A stretch of 64,000 nucleotides of DNA, taken from the NCBI RefSeq assembly GCF_003002065.1, contig NZ_PVZG01000004.1:248001-312000 (forward strand), given 5' to 3'. Under the pieces are notes generated by a model that saw only the letters and a list, made by a program, of their open reading frames with translations, ran no database searches and was not told the DNA's origin. Position numbers and translations under genes: made by a program. Source of the DNA: Pseudosporangium ferrugineum (lineage in GTDB: Bacteria; Actinomycetota; Actinomycetes; Mycobacteriales; Micromonosporaceae). Of this stretch, positions 51,084 through 59,645 are shown piece after piece; positions within the stretch are counted from its first letter, which is position 1; each line of letters opens with the position of its first letter.

Positions 51084-51866
51084 ATGGAGCTTCCTTTACA
51101 CTTCTCGGTCCTCGGCCCGGTACGCGCCCGGTGCCACCTGACCGAGTTGGAGATCGGGCCACGACAACAGCGGCAGACACTCGCCGCACTGCTGCTCGGC
51201 AGCGGCTCCTTCGTCTCCGTCGATGAATTGATCTACGCCGTCTGGGGGGACCGGCCGTCCCGGTCGGCCGTCAATTCCCTGCGCATCTATGTCCACCGGC
51301 TGCGGGCGGCATTCGCGCCGTTCGCGCCGTCCCTGATCCGGTCCCTCGGCGGCGGCTACGAACTGGCCGGCGCCCACCATCTCGACCTGCGCGACCTCGA
51401 GGCCGGGCTGGAGGCCGCGGCAGCCGCCCGAGCTGCGGAAGAGCACGCCGAGGCGGTGACGCACACCCGCTCGGCCCTGGACCTGTGGCGGGGCCGCCCG
51501 CTCGCCGGCCTGGCCGGGGTCTGGGCGCAGGGGCAGCGACAACGCATCGAGAATCTGCGCCTGACGGCCATCGGCGACCTCGCCGCCGGCCTGTTGCGGC
51601 TGGGCCGGCCGGAATCGGTTATCGCCCTGGTCGGTACGACCATTTCCGAGCACCCGTTCGACGAGCGGGTCCGCGAGCTTCTGATGCTCGCTTTCCACCA
51701 AGCGGGCCGGACCGCCGAGGCCCTGCGGGTCTACCGTGAAACGCGGATCCTGTTCATCAACGAGCTCGGCATCGAACTCGGTCCCGGATTGCAGCGATTG
51801 CACCGACAGATGCTCGACCCCGACGCGTTCTCGCCGTCGCTGATCCCGGCCTTCCGGACCACCTGA
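51084..51866 (+). CDS. SARP-family transcriptional activator (AfsR/DnrI/ActII-ORF4 type)
   Basis: A 260-residue activator. The N-terminal winged-helix (OmpR-like, about 5-95) includes PRQQRQTLAALLLGSGSFVSVDELIYAVWGDRP, then NSLRIYVHRLRAAFAP, then GGGYEL. The bacterial transcriptional activation domain (about 100-250) has ERVRELLMLAFHQAGRTAEALRVYRETR and LGIELGPGLQRLHRQML. The length is that of pathway-specific SARPs. It lies 96 bp before the pyrrole/PKS operon and is the obvious activator of it. ATG 51084 is used; upstream in-frame ATGs fall in the leader with the palindromes. Confidence 0.92.
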   Translation: MELPLHFSVLGPVRARCHLTELEIGPRQQRQTLAALLLGSGSFVSVDELIYAVWGDRPSRSAVNSLRIYVHRLRAAFAPFAPSLIRSLGGGYELAGAHHLDLRDLEAGLEAAAAARAAEEHAEAVTHTRSALDLWRGRPLAGLAGVWAQGQRQRIENLRLTAIGDLAAGLLRLGRPESVIALVGTTISEHPFDERVRELLMLAFHQAGRTAEALRVYRETRILFINELGIELGPGLQRLHRQMLDPDAFSPSLIPAFRTT

Positions 51867-51962
51867 TCCGCCCTGGCGATAATCGCCCGTAAACGGGAAA
51901 TAAATGCGCCATGGGCACGCTGAGGTCACGGCCCGACGACGACCGACAGCGAAGGTTCGACC

Positions 51963-53000
51963 ATGAAAGTCTCGAACATCCATCTCTCGGCCCTGGGCTG
52001 CTGCCTGCCGGAGACCGTGGCCATCGAGCGGGCCGTCGAGAAGGGACTGATCGACGCCGAGGCGGCGGGGCGGTACGGCATCACCAGCGTCACCGACGCC
52101 GGCACCACCCCCGCGCCGGAGCTGGCCCTGCGCGCCACCCGCCAGGCCCTCGAGCGCGCCGGCGTCGCGGGTGCCGACCTCAGCCTCGTCCTGTACGTGA
52201 GCGTCTGGCACCAGGGCCCGCACGGCTGGTGCCCGCAGTACTACGTGCAACGCGGGATCGCCGCCTCCGCCGCCACCGCCGCCGAGGTGCGCCAGGGGTG
52301 CATGGGCATGTTCAGCGCGCTGGAACTCGGGGCCGCCCACCTCATGGCCGACCCGGGCCACACCACCGCCCTGCTCACCTCGGGCGACAACTTCAACTCC
52401 CCGCTGCTCGACCGGTGGAGGTTCAGCCCGCACTTCGTGATGGGCGACGGCGGCTGCGCCGCGGTGCTCGACCGGCACGACGGCTTCGCCCGGCTGCTGT
52501 CGGTCAACTCGGCGACCCTGCCCGAGTACGAGGCCATGCACCGCGACGCGGAGGCCCTCTTCCCGCCGGGCTCCACCAGCGGACGGCGCCTCGATTTCGC
52601 GGACAGCAAGAGGCGCTGGGTCGACGGTATGCTGGCGGGCGACGACGGCCCGCTGCGCCTGGTGGCCGCCCAGGACGAGCTGGTCTCCCGCACGCTGGAG
52701 GAGGCCGGCGTCGAGCTGGCGGACATCACCCGCGTCGGCTACGTCAACGGCTCCCGCGAACGGGTCGAGGGCCGGGCGATGATCCCGCTTGGCCTGCCGA
52801 TGTCCAGGTCCACCTGGGAGCAGGGGCGCACGGTCGGCCACATGGGAGCGAGCGACCAGCTCGTGGCGCTGGAACACCTCGTGGCCACGGGCGAGCTCGG
52901 CCCGGGCGACCACTACCTGATGCTGGGCGTGGGACCGGGGCTCAACATCGCCTGCGCGCTGTTCGAGATGCTCCGCACGCCGGACTGGGCCCGCCGGTGA
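51963..53000 (+). CDS. KASIII-like acyltransferase 1
   Basis: A 345-residue thiolase-fold protein of the FabH/KASIII-like group that includes acyltransferases CerJ, ChlB3 and CloN2. The nucleophile is Cys113 in RQGCMGM. The position expected for catalytic His carries Asn262 (YVNGS). GHMGASDQ (His293, Asp298) follows 31-36 residues later, like the GHxxxxDQ end of the CerJ group. So it is probably an acyl-transfer enzyme moving an acyl group from a carrier protein, not a chain-extending synthase. The pyrrolyl-PCP made by neighbours is the likely donor. A paralogue lies at 58578. GTGA overlap with the next gene. Confidence 0.85.
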   Translation: MKVSNIHLSALGCCLPETVAIERAVEKGLIDAEAAGRYGITSVTDAGTTPAPELALRATRQALERAGVAGADLSLVLYVSVWHQGPHGWCPQYYVQRGIAASAATAAEVRQGCMGMFSALELGAAHLMADPGHTTALLTSGDNFNSPLLDRWRFSPHFVMGDGGCAAVLDRHDGFARLLSVNSATLPEYEAMHRDAEALFPPGSTSGRRLDFADSKRRWVDGMLAGDDGPLRLVAAQDELVSRTLEEAGVELADITRVGYVNGSRERVEGRAMIPLGLPMSRSTWEQGRTVGHMGASDQLVALEHLVATGELGPGDHYLMLGVGPGLNIACALFEMLRTPDWARR

Positions 53001-54103
53001 CCGACCTGCGCGAGGAGTTCGGCCGGGCGTTCCCGCCGTCGGTCACCTCGGACCGCGACGGCTACACCCGCGACGACTGGGCGGTGCTCGCCCGCCACGG
53101 CCTGCTCGGTGCCTGCGTACCCGGAAAGCAGGGCGGCAGCGGGCTCAGCGCCGTGCGGACCGCCGAGCTGTACGAGACGGCGGCCGGATCGTGCCACGAC
53201 ACCGGGATGCTCTTCGCCGCCGCGGCGCACCTGTTCGCCTGCGCCATGCCGCTGTCCGCCTTCGGGACGACGCCGGTGCTCGGGCAGCGCCTCGCCGCCA
53301 TGTGCGCGGGCGACCTCATCGCCGGCAACGCCATGACCGAGGCGGGCGCGGGCTCGGACACCTCCCGGCTGAGCACCACCGCGCGCCGCGTCGACGGCGG
53401 ATACCTGCTCGACGGCGTCAAGTCCTGGGTCAGCAACGCGCCGGTGGCCGACGTCTACCTCGTCTACGCCACCACCGATCCGGCGGCCGGCCACCTCGGC
53501 ATCACCGCGTTCCTCGTCGAGCGCGGCGACGTCGGCGTGTCCCCCGGGCCCGCTCACGACAAGACCGGCCTGCGCTCGTGCCCCGCCGGACCGCTGCGGC
53601 TGACCGGCTGCTTCGTCCCCGACGACCGGGTCGTGGGCCCGGTGGGCGGGGGCGCGGCGGTGTTCGCGCACTCGATGGCCTGGGAACGCGGCTGCCTCTT
53701 CGCCCTCTATCTCGGCCTGCAGCGCCGCCTGCTGGAACGCTGCACCACCCACGCCCGGGAGCGGCGCCAGTTCGGGCGCCCGATCGGCGAGTTCCAGGCC
53801 GTCGCGGACCGGATCGTCGGGATGCGGCTGCGGCTGGAGAGCGGCCGGCTGCTGCTGCACCGCGCCTGCGCGGCGCTGGACGCCGGCGACGACGACGCCG
53901 CTGTCCGGGCCGCCATGTCCAAGCTGGCCGTCTCCGAGGGCACGGTGGCCTCCGCCACGGACGCGGTGAACCTGCTCGGCGGCGCCGGCTACGTCCGGGG
54001 CGAGCCGGTGGAGCTCATGCTGCGCGACGCGCTGCCGTCGACGATCTTCTCCGGTACGTCGGACATCCAGCGCCGGGTGATCGCCCGGGACATGGCCCTG
54101 TGA
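52997..54103 (+). CDS. Acyl-CoA dehydrogenase-fold prolyl-PCP oxidase (PltE/RedW type)
   Basis: A 368-residue FAD enzyme. Middle-domain flavin motif AMTEAGAGSDTSRL, then the C-terminal RRQFGRPIGEFQAVADRIVGM. Enzymes of this type oxidise prolyl-S-PCP to pyrrolyl-2-carboxyl-S-PCP. The role is taken from the adjacent prolyl adenylase, free PCP and halogenase, the well-known four-part set. The near-terminal motif is FSGTSDIQR, so the Glu found in IYEGT of many acyl-CoA dehydrogenases is Ser here; the base may sit elsewhere. Start GTG 52997 and end both overlap neighbours by four bases. Confidence 0.87.
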   Translation: MTDLREEFGRAFPPSVTSDRDGYTRDDWAVLARHGLLGACVPGKQGGSGLSAVRTAELYETAAGSCHDTGMLFAAAAHLFACAMPLSAFGTTPVLGQRLAAMCAGDLIAGNAMTEAGAGSDTSRLSTTARRVDGGYLLDGVKSWVSNAPVADVYLVYATTDPAAGHLGITAFLVERGDVGVSPGPAHDKTGLRSCPAGPLRLTGCFVPDDRVVGPVGGGAAVFAHSMAWERGCLFALYLGLQRRLLERCTTHARERRQFGRPIGEFQAVADRIVGMRLRLESGRLLLHRACAALDAGDDDAAVRAAMSKLAVSEGTVASATDAVNLLGGAGYVRGEPVELMLRDALPSTIFSGTSDIQRRVIARDMAL

Positions 54104-55524
54104 ACCTCCGCGACCTGGTGCCGCGCGCGGCACGCGTACGCCCCGGCGCCGTCGCGGTGGCGGACCTGACCGGCGCGCTCACCTACGCCGAGCTCGACGA
54201 CCGGGCCGCCGAGGTGGCCGCCGCCCTCGCCGCCCGGGGACTGGGCCGCAGCGACCGGGTGGTGCTGTGGGGACAGAAGAGCGCCGAGCTGGTCGCCGTC
54301 ATGCAGGCGGTGCTGCGGCTCGGCGCGGTCTACGTCCCGGTGTCGCCGATGAACCCGCCCGACCGGGTACGCCGCATCGCCGCGGACTGCGCCGCCGCCC
54401 TGCTCGTCACCGACCGGCCGGACGACCTGCCCGCGGGACCCCCGGCCGTCACGCCCGCCGGGCTGAGGTCCACGGCGCGCGTACCGCTCGTGCCCGTCGG
54501 GCCGGACGACCCCGTCTACCTCCTCTACACCTCCGGCTCGACCGGGATGCCCAAGGGGGTGGTGCTCACCGACCGCAACGCGACGGCCTTCGTCGAATGG
54601 GCGTACGCGACGACCGGCCTGCGGCCCGGGGACCGGCTGGCCAACCACGCGTCGTTCAACTTCGACCTGTCGGTGTTCGATCTGTACGCCGCGTTCCGGG
54701 CTGGCGCCCGCGTCCAGCTGATCCCCGAGACGCTGGGACAAGTGGCCCCGCTGCTGAACGACCTGATCGAGGACACCGGCATCACGGTCTGGTACTCGGT
54801 GCCCTCCGTGCTGATCCGGATGATGGACGCCGGGCTGCTCGACCGGGACCCGGGCACCCTGCGCTGCTGCGTCTTCGCCGGCGAGCCGTTCCCACCGGCC
54901 GCGGTGAGAAGGCTCCGGGCGGCCTGGCCCGGCGTGCGGATGTTCAACTGGTACGGCCCCACCGAGACCAACGTCTGCACCTCGTACGAGGTGACCGCCA
55001 CCGATCTGCACCGCACCGGCCCGCTACCGATCGGCTCGGCCTGTTGCGGTGACACCGTCGAGCTGGCCCCCGACGGGGAGATCCTGGTCTCCGGGCCCAC
55101 CGTGATGCCGGGCTACTGGGGCGGTCCGCGGCGCACCGGGCCGTACCGCACCGGGGATCTGGGCCGCCGGGACGCGGACGGCCTGCTGCACTTCCTCGGG
55201 CGCCGCGACGACCTCGCGAAGGTCCGCGGGCACCGGGTCGAGCCCGGCGAGATCGAGGTCGTGCTGGGCGAGCACGACGACATCGACCGGGCGGCGGTGC
55301 TGGTCGCCGGCTCCGGCCCGGACGCCCGCATCCACGCCGTGGTGCGCCCCCGCGCCGGGCGCGGCCCCGGCCTCGCGGAGCTGCGCAGCTTCTGCGCCGA
55401 ACGGCTGCCGCTCTACATGCTCATCGACGAGCTGCACCTGGTCGACGCCCTGCCGGTCAACGCCAACGGCAAGCTCGACCGCGCCCGGCTCGCCGCCCAC
55501 GTCCACCCCGGAGGGCCCCGATGA
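54100..55524 (+). CDS. Stand-alone adenylation enzyme, probable L-prolyl-AMP ligase (PltF/RedM type)
   Basis: A 474-residue free A domain without carrier. TSGSTGMPKG, the pocket strand FNFDLSVFDLYAAF, NWYGPTETNVC, YRTGD and a final NANGKLDR are all present. My approximate pocket reading (D-L-F-Y/S-V-A-W-V-C) resembles those of prolyl-AMP ligases for pyrrole formation, but the alignment was done by eye. The context of a PCP 750 bp downstream and a prolyl-PCP-type dehydrogenase directly upstream supports proline. It should load the free PCP at 56273. GTGA and ATGA overlaps on both sides. Confidence 0.87.
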   Translation: MNLRDLVPRAARVRPGAVAVADLTGALTYAELDDRAAEVAAALAARGLGRSDRVVLWGQKSAELVAVMQAVLRLGAVYVPVSPMNPPDRVRRIAADCAAALLVTDRPDDLPAGPPAVTPAGLRSTARVPLVPVGPDDPVYLLYTSGSTGMPKGVVLTDRNATAFVEWAYATTGLRPGDRLANHASFNFDLSVFDLYAAFRAGARVQLIPETLGQVAPLLNDLIEDTGITVWYSVPSVLIRMMDAGLLDRDPGTLRCCVFAGEPFPPAAVRRLRAAWPGVRMFNWYGPTETNVCTSYEVTATDLHRTGPLPIGSACCGDTVELAPDGEILVSGPTVMPGYWGGPRRTGPYRTGDLGRRDADGLLHFLGRRDDLAKVRGHRVEPGEIEVVLGEHDDIDRAAVLVAGSGPDARIHAVVRPRAGRGPGLAELRSFCAERLPLYMLIDELHLVDALPVNANGKLDRARLAAHVHPGGPR

Positions 55525-56258
55525 CCGAGACGGACAGCCGGAGCTGGGACGCCTTCTGGCGGGACCTGGCCGCGGACGGCGACACCGCGCTGTGGGACTC
55601 CTCCGCCACCCTCGCCGCGGCCGAGCACCTCCGGCGGGCGTCGCCGCACCTCGACGCCACGCTGCCGCTGGTCGACCTCGGCTGCGGCAGCGGGCGGCAG
55701 ACCCGCGAGTTCGCCCGCCGGTTCGCCCGCGTCCTCGGCGTCGACGTCGCGGAGCCCGCCCTGGCCATCGCCCGGCGCGAGCACGCGGCCCCCAACCTCG
55801 AGTACCGCCGCCTCGACCTGCTCGACCCCGGGGCCGTCGCCGGGCTGGCCACGGAGCTGGGCGACGCGAACGTCTACCTGCGGGGAGTGCTGCACCAGCT
55901 GCCGCCCGCCGGCCAGGACCGGGCCGTACGGGCGGTCGCGACCCTGCTCGGCACCCGGGGGCGCCTGTTCGCGCAGGAGCTGACCGACGTCACCACGTGG
56001 GCCGTGCACGACCTGCTCGCCGAGGGCGCCCCGCTGGACAAATTCACCCGGCTGGCCCGGCACTTCGGCTTCGGCGCCGCCGCGCCGCCGGTGCAGGGCC
56101 GCCAGCTCGACCGGCTGATCACCCGCAACGGCCTCCTGCGCCTGGTGGCCTCGGGTGACGACCGGCTGCACACCACCCAGCCCGGCCGCGACGGCACGCC
56201 CGTGACGCTGCCGACCGCCTGGGTGATCGCCGCCCCGGCCGCACCCACCGCACCCTGA
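55521..56258 (+). CDS. SAM-dependent methyltransferase (class I)
   Basis: A 245-residue methyltransferase. Motif I is VDLGCGSGRQT (51-61), the acidic residue follows in GVDVAEPALAIA, and YLRGVLHQLPPAGQ lies at motif IV. A GGAGG site precedes ATG 55521, which overlaps the adenylase stop. The substrate may be the pyrrole nitrogen or carbon, or a hydroxyl of the polyketide; sequence does not decide. It is not a radical-SAM C-methylase of CloN6 type. Confidence 0.85.
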   Translation: MTETDSRSWDAFWRDLAADGDTALWDSSATLAAAEHLRRASPHLDATLPLVDLGCGSGRQTREFARRFARVLGVDVAEPALAIARREHAAPNLEYRRLDLLDPGAVAGLATELGDANVYLRGVLHQLPPAGQDRAVRAVATLLGTRGRLFAQELTDVTTWAVHDLLAEGAPLDKFTRLARHFGFGAAAPPVQGRQLDRLITRNGLLRLVASGDDRLHTTQPGRDGTPVTLPTAWVIAAPAAPTAP

Positions 56259-56272
56259 GGAGGAAGGTCCCC

Positions 56273-56545
56273 ATGCCGAGCACGACCGAGCAGACCGAGA
56301 TGCGCGAGCGGGTCCTGGAGTTCATCCGTACGGAACTGGCCGTGGATCTCGGCACGATCGACGTCACCGAGACGACGCCGCTGCTGCAGGCCGGCATCCT
56401 CGACTCGCTGCGTACCGCGAAGCTGATCGCCTGGCTGCGCACGGAGATCGGCGTCCGCGTACCCCCGACCGCGATGACCGGCCCGAACTTCCGCGACGCC
56501 GGGACCATCGCCGACCTCGTCCTGAGCCTGCGCGCCACGGCCTGA
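56273..56545 (+). CDS. Free peptidyl carrier protein for proline/pyrrole (PltL/CloN5 type)
   Basis: A 90-residue carrier with phosphopantetheine motif GILDSLRTAKL (Ser45). Small stand-alone PCPs of this sort carry prolyl and pyrrolyl groups. AGGAGGAAGG lies just before ATG 56273. It sits between the methyltransferase and halogenase and is the expected substrate platform for both the dehydrogenase and the halogenase, with the KASIII-like enzymes as off-loaders. Confidence 0.9.
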   Translation: MPSTTEQTEMRERVLEFIRTELAVDLGTIDVTETTPLLQAGILDSLRTAKLIAWLRTEIGVRVPPTAMTGPNFRDAGTIADLVLSLRATA

Positions 56546-56566
56546 ACCGAACGATTGGGCGACTCC

Positions 56567-57940
56567 ATGACTGTCACGACCGACCAGCAGTCCGGCTCCG
56601 ACTTCGACATCGCCGTCATCGGCGGCGGCCCCGCCGGCTCGACCACGGCGTCCTACCTGGCGCGGGCCGGCCTGTCGGTCGCCGTCTTCGAGAGCGAGAC
56701 GTTCCCCCGCGAGCACGTCGGGGAGTCGCTGGTGCCGGCCACCACGCCGGTGCTGATCGACATCGGCGCCATCGACAAGATCGAGGCCGCCGGCTTCCCG
56801 AAGAAGTACGGCGCGGCCTGGACCTCCGCCGGCGACGGCGGCGCCGACCCGCTCGGGTTCCAGGTGCACGAGCACGGCCTGGGCACCGCCGACGTGCTCT
56901 TCAACGAGCGCGAGCAGCTCGGCGTCGACCGCGACTACACGTGGCACGTCGACCGGGGGCAGTTCGACCTCATCCTGCTCAAGCACGCCGAGAGCCTGGG
57001 CGCTCAGGTGTTCTCCGGCGTACGCGTGCACTCGGTCGACTTCGCCGACCGCGACCGCCCGGTGGTGCGGATCGGGATGGGCCCGCACAAGAGTGACGTG
57101 CGCGTCCGGATGGTCGTCGACGCGAGCGGCCGCGGCACCCTGCTCGGCCGCCAGCTCAAGGTCAAGGTCCCCGACCCGGTCTTCAACCAGTACGCCGTGC
57201 ACAGCTGGTTCGAGGGCCTGGACCGCACCGCGCTGGCGGACACCACCCAGCAGGCCGACTACATCTTCATCCACTTCCTGCCGCTCGAGGACACCTGGGT
57301 CTGGCAGATCCCCATCACCGAGACGATCACGTCGGTCGGCGTGGTGACCCAGAAGGCCCGGTTCCGCGAGAACAAGGACGACCTCGAGGGCTTCTTCTGG
57401 GACTCGGTGGCGAGCCGGCCCGAGCTGTTCAAGGCGCTCAAGGACACCGAGCGGGTGCGCCCGTTCAAGGCCGAGGGCGACTACAGCTACGGGATGCGCA
57501 AGGTGGCCGGCGACTCGATGCTGCTGGTCGGCGACGCGGCCCGGTTCGTCGACCCGATCTTCTCCAGCGGCGTGTCGGTGGCGATGAACAGCGCCCGGCT
57601 GGCGTGTGCCGACATCATCGCCGCCGCCGAGGCCGGCGACTTCCGGGAGCATCGCTTCGAAACGTACGTCGGCAAGCTGCGCCGCGGCGTCTCCAACTGG
57701 TACGAGTTCATCTCCATCTACTATCGCCTCAACATCCTGTTCACCGCATTCGTGCAGGATCCCCGCTACCGCATCGGTGTGCTCAAGCTGTTGCAGGGCG
57801 ACGTCTACGACAACGAGGAGCCCACCGCGCTCGTCGCCATGCGGGAATTCCTGGCGGCCGTCGAGAACGACCCCACGCACCTGTGGCACGACCGGCTGGG
57901 CAACCTGCGCGTCTCCCAGGAATCCAAGTGCCTCTTCTGA
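56567..57940 (+). CDS. FAD-dependent halogenase, carrier-bound pyrrole type (PltA-like)
   Basis: A 457-residue flavin-dependent halogenase. FAD motif VIGGGPAGSTTASYL near residues 18-32, EHVGESLVP, the tunnel lysines K79-K80 in GFPKKYGAA (the position of the hypohalous-acid Lys in PrnA-like enzymes), and WVWQIP (244-249), the WxWxIP fingerprint of halogenases. Pyrrole halogenases act on the PCP-bound ring and may chlorinate once or twice. ATG 56567 is preferred to TTG 56555; no strong ribosome-binding site precedes either. A separate flavin reductase is not in the window. Confidence 0.92.
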   Translation: MTVTTDQQSGSDFDIAVIGGGPAGSTTASYLARAGLSVAVFESETFPREHVGESLVPATTPVLIDIGAIDKIEAAGFPKKYGAAWTSAGDGGADPLGFQVHEHGLGTADVLFNEREQLGVDRDYTWHVDRGQFDLILLKHAESLGAQVFSGVRVHSVDFADRDRPVVRIGMGPHKSDVRVRMVVDASGRGTLLGRQLKVKVPDPVFNQYAVHSWFEGLDRTALADTTQQADYIFIHFLPLEDTWVWQIPITETITSVGVVTQKARFRENKDDLEGFFWDSVASRPELFKALKDTERVRPFKAEGDYSYGMRKVAGDSMLLVGDAARFVDPIFSSGVSVAMNSARLACADIIAAAEAGDFREHRFETYVGKLRRGVSNWYEFISIYYRLNILFTAFVQDPRYRIGVLKLLQGDVYDNEEPTALVAMREFLAAVENDPTHLWHDRLGNLRVSQESKCLF

Positions 57941-58581
57941 CTCCGGCACTGCGGTGCGAGGCCGTGCTGTTCGACCTGGACGGGGTGCTGGTCGACTCCG
58001 AGGGGCAGATCGCCGGCAACGTACGACTCTGGGCCGCCCGGCACGGTCTGGACCCCGCGCGGGTGCGGGACGCGGCGCACGGCCGTACCGTCGCCGACGT
58101 CGTCGCGGCCCTCACCCCGCACCTGGACCTGGCCGCCGAGCTGGCCGCGATCCGCGACCTGGAGCTGAGCAACGCCGGCAGTGCCGCGCCGATGCCGGGC
58201 GCCGCGGACCTGCTGGCCGCGCTCGCCGGCCGGCCGTGGGCCGTGGTGACCTCGACCGGCGCGGAGGTCGCCCGGCGGCGCTTCGCGGCGCTCGGCGTGC
58301 CCGCACCCGCCGTCCTCGTCGCCGCCGAGGACGTGACGGCCGGCAAGCCGCACCCGGAGGGCTACCTGGCCGCGGCCCGGGCCCTCGGCGCCGCCCCGGA
58401 GAACTGCGTCGTGTTCGAGGACTCCCCGGCGGGCGTCGCCGCCGGGCGGTCCGCCGGCGCCACGGTCGTCGGCCTGGGTGCGGCCGTACGCGGGGCGCCG
58501 CACTGGATCCCGGATCTCACCCACGTGACCGTCGGCGCCGGCCGCCGGATCATGATCTCGCTAGGTGGTGCATCGGCATGA
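57928..58581 (+). CDS. HAD-family hydrolase (beta-phosphoglucomutase/phosphatase-like)
   Basis: A 217-residue HAD protein of subfamily IA. Motif I FDLDGVLVDSE, motif II VVTSTG, motif III KPHPEGYL, motif IV VFEDSPAGVAAG. GTG 57928 overlaps the halogenase by 13 bases, with AGGA upstream. Small-molecule phosphatases of this group are occasionally found in polyketide loci, but no function is evident here. It is firmly inside the operon by overlap with both neighbours. Confidence 0.85.
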   Translation: MPLLTPALRCEAVLFDLDGVLVDSEGQIAGNVRLWAARHGLDPARVRDAAHGRTVADVVAALTPHLDLAAELAAIRDLELSNAGSAAPMPGAADLLAALAGRPWAVVTSTGAEVARRRFAALGVPAPAVLVAAEDVTAGKPHPEGYLAAARALGAAPENCVVFEDSPAGVAAGRSAGATVVGLGAAVRGAPHWIPDLTHVTVGAGRRIMISLGGASA

Positions 58582-59645
58582 AGCCGGAGAACGTCTTCCT
58601 GACCGGCCTCGGCTGCTGGATGCCGGCCGGGTACCCCGCGTCGGAGGCGGTCGCCGCCGGCCTCTACGACGCCACGGTCCACGCCGAGAGCGGCCTGCGC
58701 GAGGTGCGGGTCGCCGGCCCGGAGTCCCCGCCGGAGATGGCCGTACGGGCCGCCCGGGTGGCGCTCGGCCGCAGCGCGGGAGGCGCCCCGGCCATCGGGA
58801 CCGTGCTGCACGGCGCGACGTTCTTCCAGGGGCCCGAGATGTGGTCGCCGGCCGCGTACGTCATGCGGGAGCTGGGCATCGAGGGGGCGGGCGGCACCGA
58901 GCTGCGCAACGGGTGCAACAGCATGCTCACCGGCCTCCAGCTGGCCGCCGCCCTGCTGCCGCACCAGCCCGCGGAGCGGCCGGACATCCTGCTGACCACG
59001 GCGGACAACTTCAACTCGCCGCTGTTCAACCGGTGGGACAGCGGGCCGATGGGCGTCATCGCCGCGGACGCCGCCAGCGCCGTCGTGGTCGGCGCGGCCG
59101 GCGGCTTCGCCCGCGTCGACGCGGTGGTGTCCCGGGTCTACCCCGAGTACGAGGGCATGGCCCGCGGCGACGAACCGCTGTTCCCGCCGACCGGCTCCGC
59201 GGGCCGGCGCATCGACACCGTCGGACGCGCCCAGCAGTTCACCGAGAACGCCAAGCGGGCCGGCGGAGTGAACCTCGCCGACGGCCTCGCGAAGGCCTGC
59301 TCCGACACGGCGCTCGCGGCGGTGGAGGAGGCCGGCATCAAACCCGGCGACCTGCGCTGGGTGCTCGTGCCCAACGGCGACGAGGCGACCACCCGCAACA
59401 CCATGATGGACCCGCTCGGCCTGGACGTCTCCCGCTCGATGTGGGAGTTCGGCCGCGGCGTCGGGCACGCCTCGTCCAGCGACCAGTTCATCGCCCTCGA
59501 CCACCTGCTGCACACCGGGCAGCTCGACGCGGGCGACCACGTGCTGCTCTTCGGCGGCGCCCCGGGATGGTCCGCCGTGGCCGTCATCCTCACCGTCACC
59601 GATCCGCAGCCCTGGACGACGACCCCGGCGGGAGGCAGCTCGTGA
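58578..59645 (+). CDS. KASIII-like acyltransferase 2
   Basis: A 355-residue paralogue of the 51963 protein. Nucleophile Cys113 in RNGCNSM, Asn266 in VPNGD at the expected His site, GHASSSDQ with His297 and Asp302, spaced exactly as in the first copy. They share DNFNSPL and LFPP...GRR segments. The two copies may act in sequence (as CloN2/CloN7 or ChlB3/ChlB6 steps do with different proteins) or on different acceptors. ATGA overlap with the HAD gene; GTGA overlap with the PKS, which suggests the pyrrolyl group is moved onto that PKS. Confidence 0.85.
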   Translation: MKPENVFLTGLGCWMPAGYPASEAVAAGLYDATVHAESGLREVRVAGPESPPEMAVRAARVALGRSAGGAPAIGTVLHGATFFQGPEMWSPAAYVMRELGIEGAGGTELRNGCNSMLTGLQLAAALLPHQPAERPDILLTTADNFNSPLFNRWDSGPMGVIAADAASAVVVGAAGGFARVDAVVSRVYPEYEGMARGDEPLFPPTGSAGRRIDTVGRAQQFTENAKRAGGVNLADGLAKACSDTALAAVEEAGIKPGDLRWVLVPNGDEATTRNTMMDPLGLDVSRSMWEFGRGVGHASSSDQFIALDHLLHTGQLDAGDHVLLFGGAPGWSAVAVILTVTDPQPWTTTPAGGSS

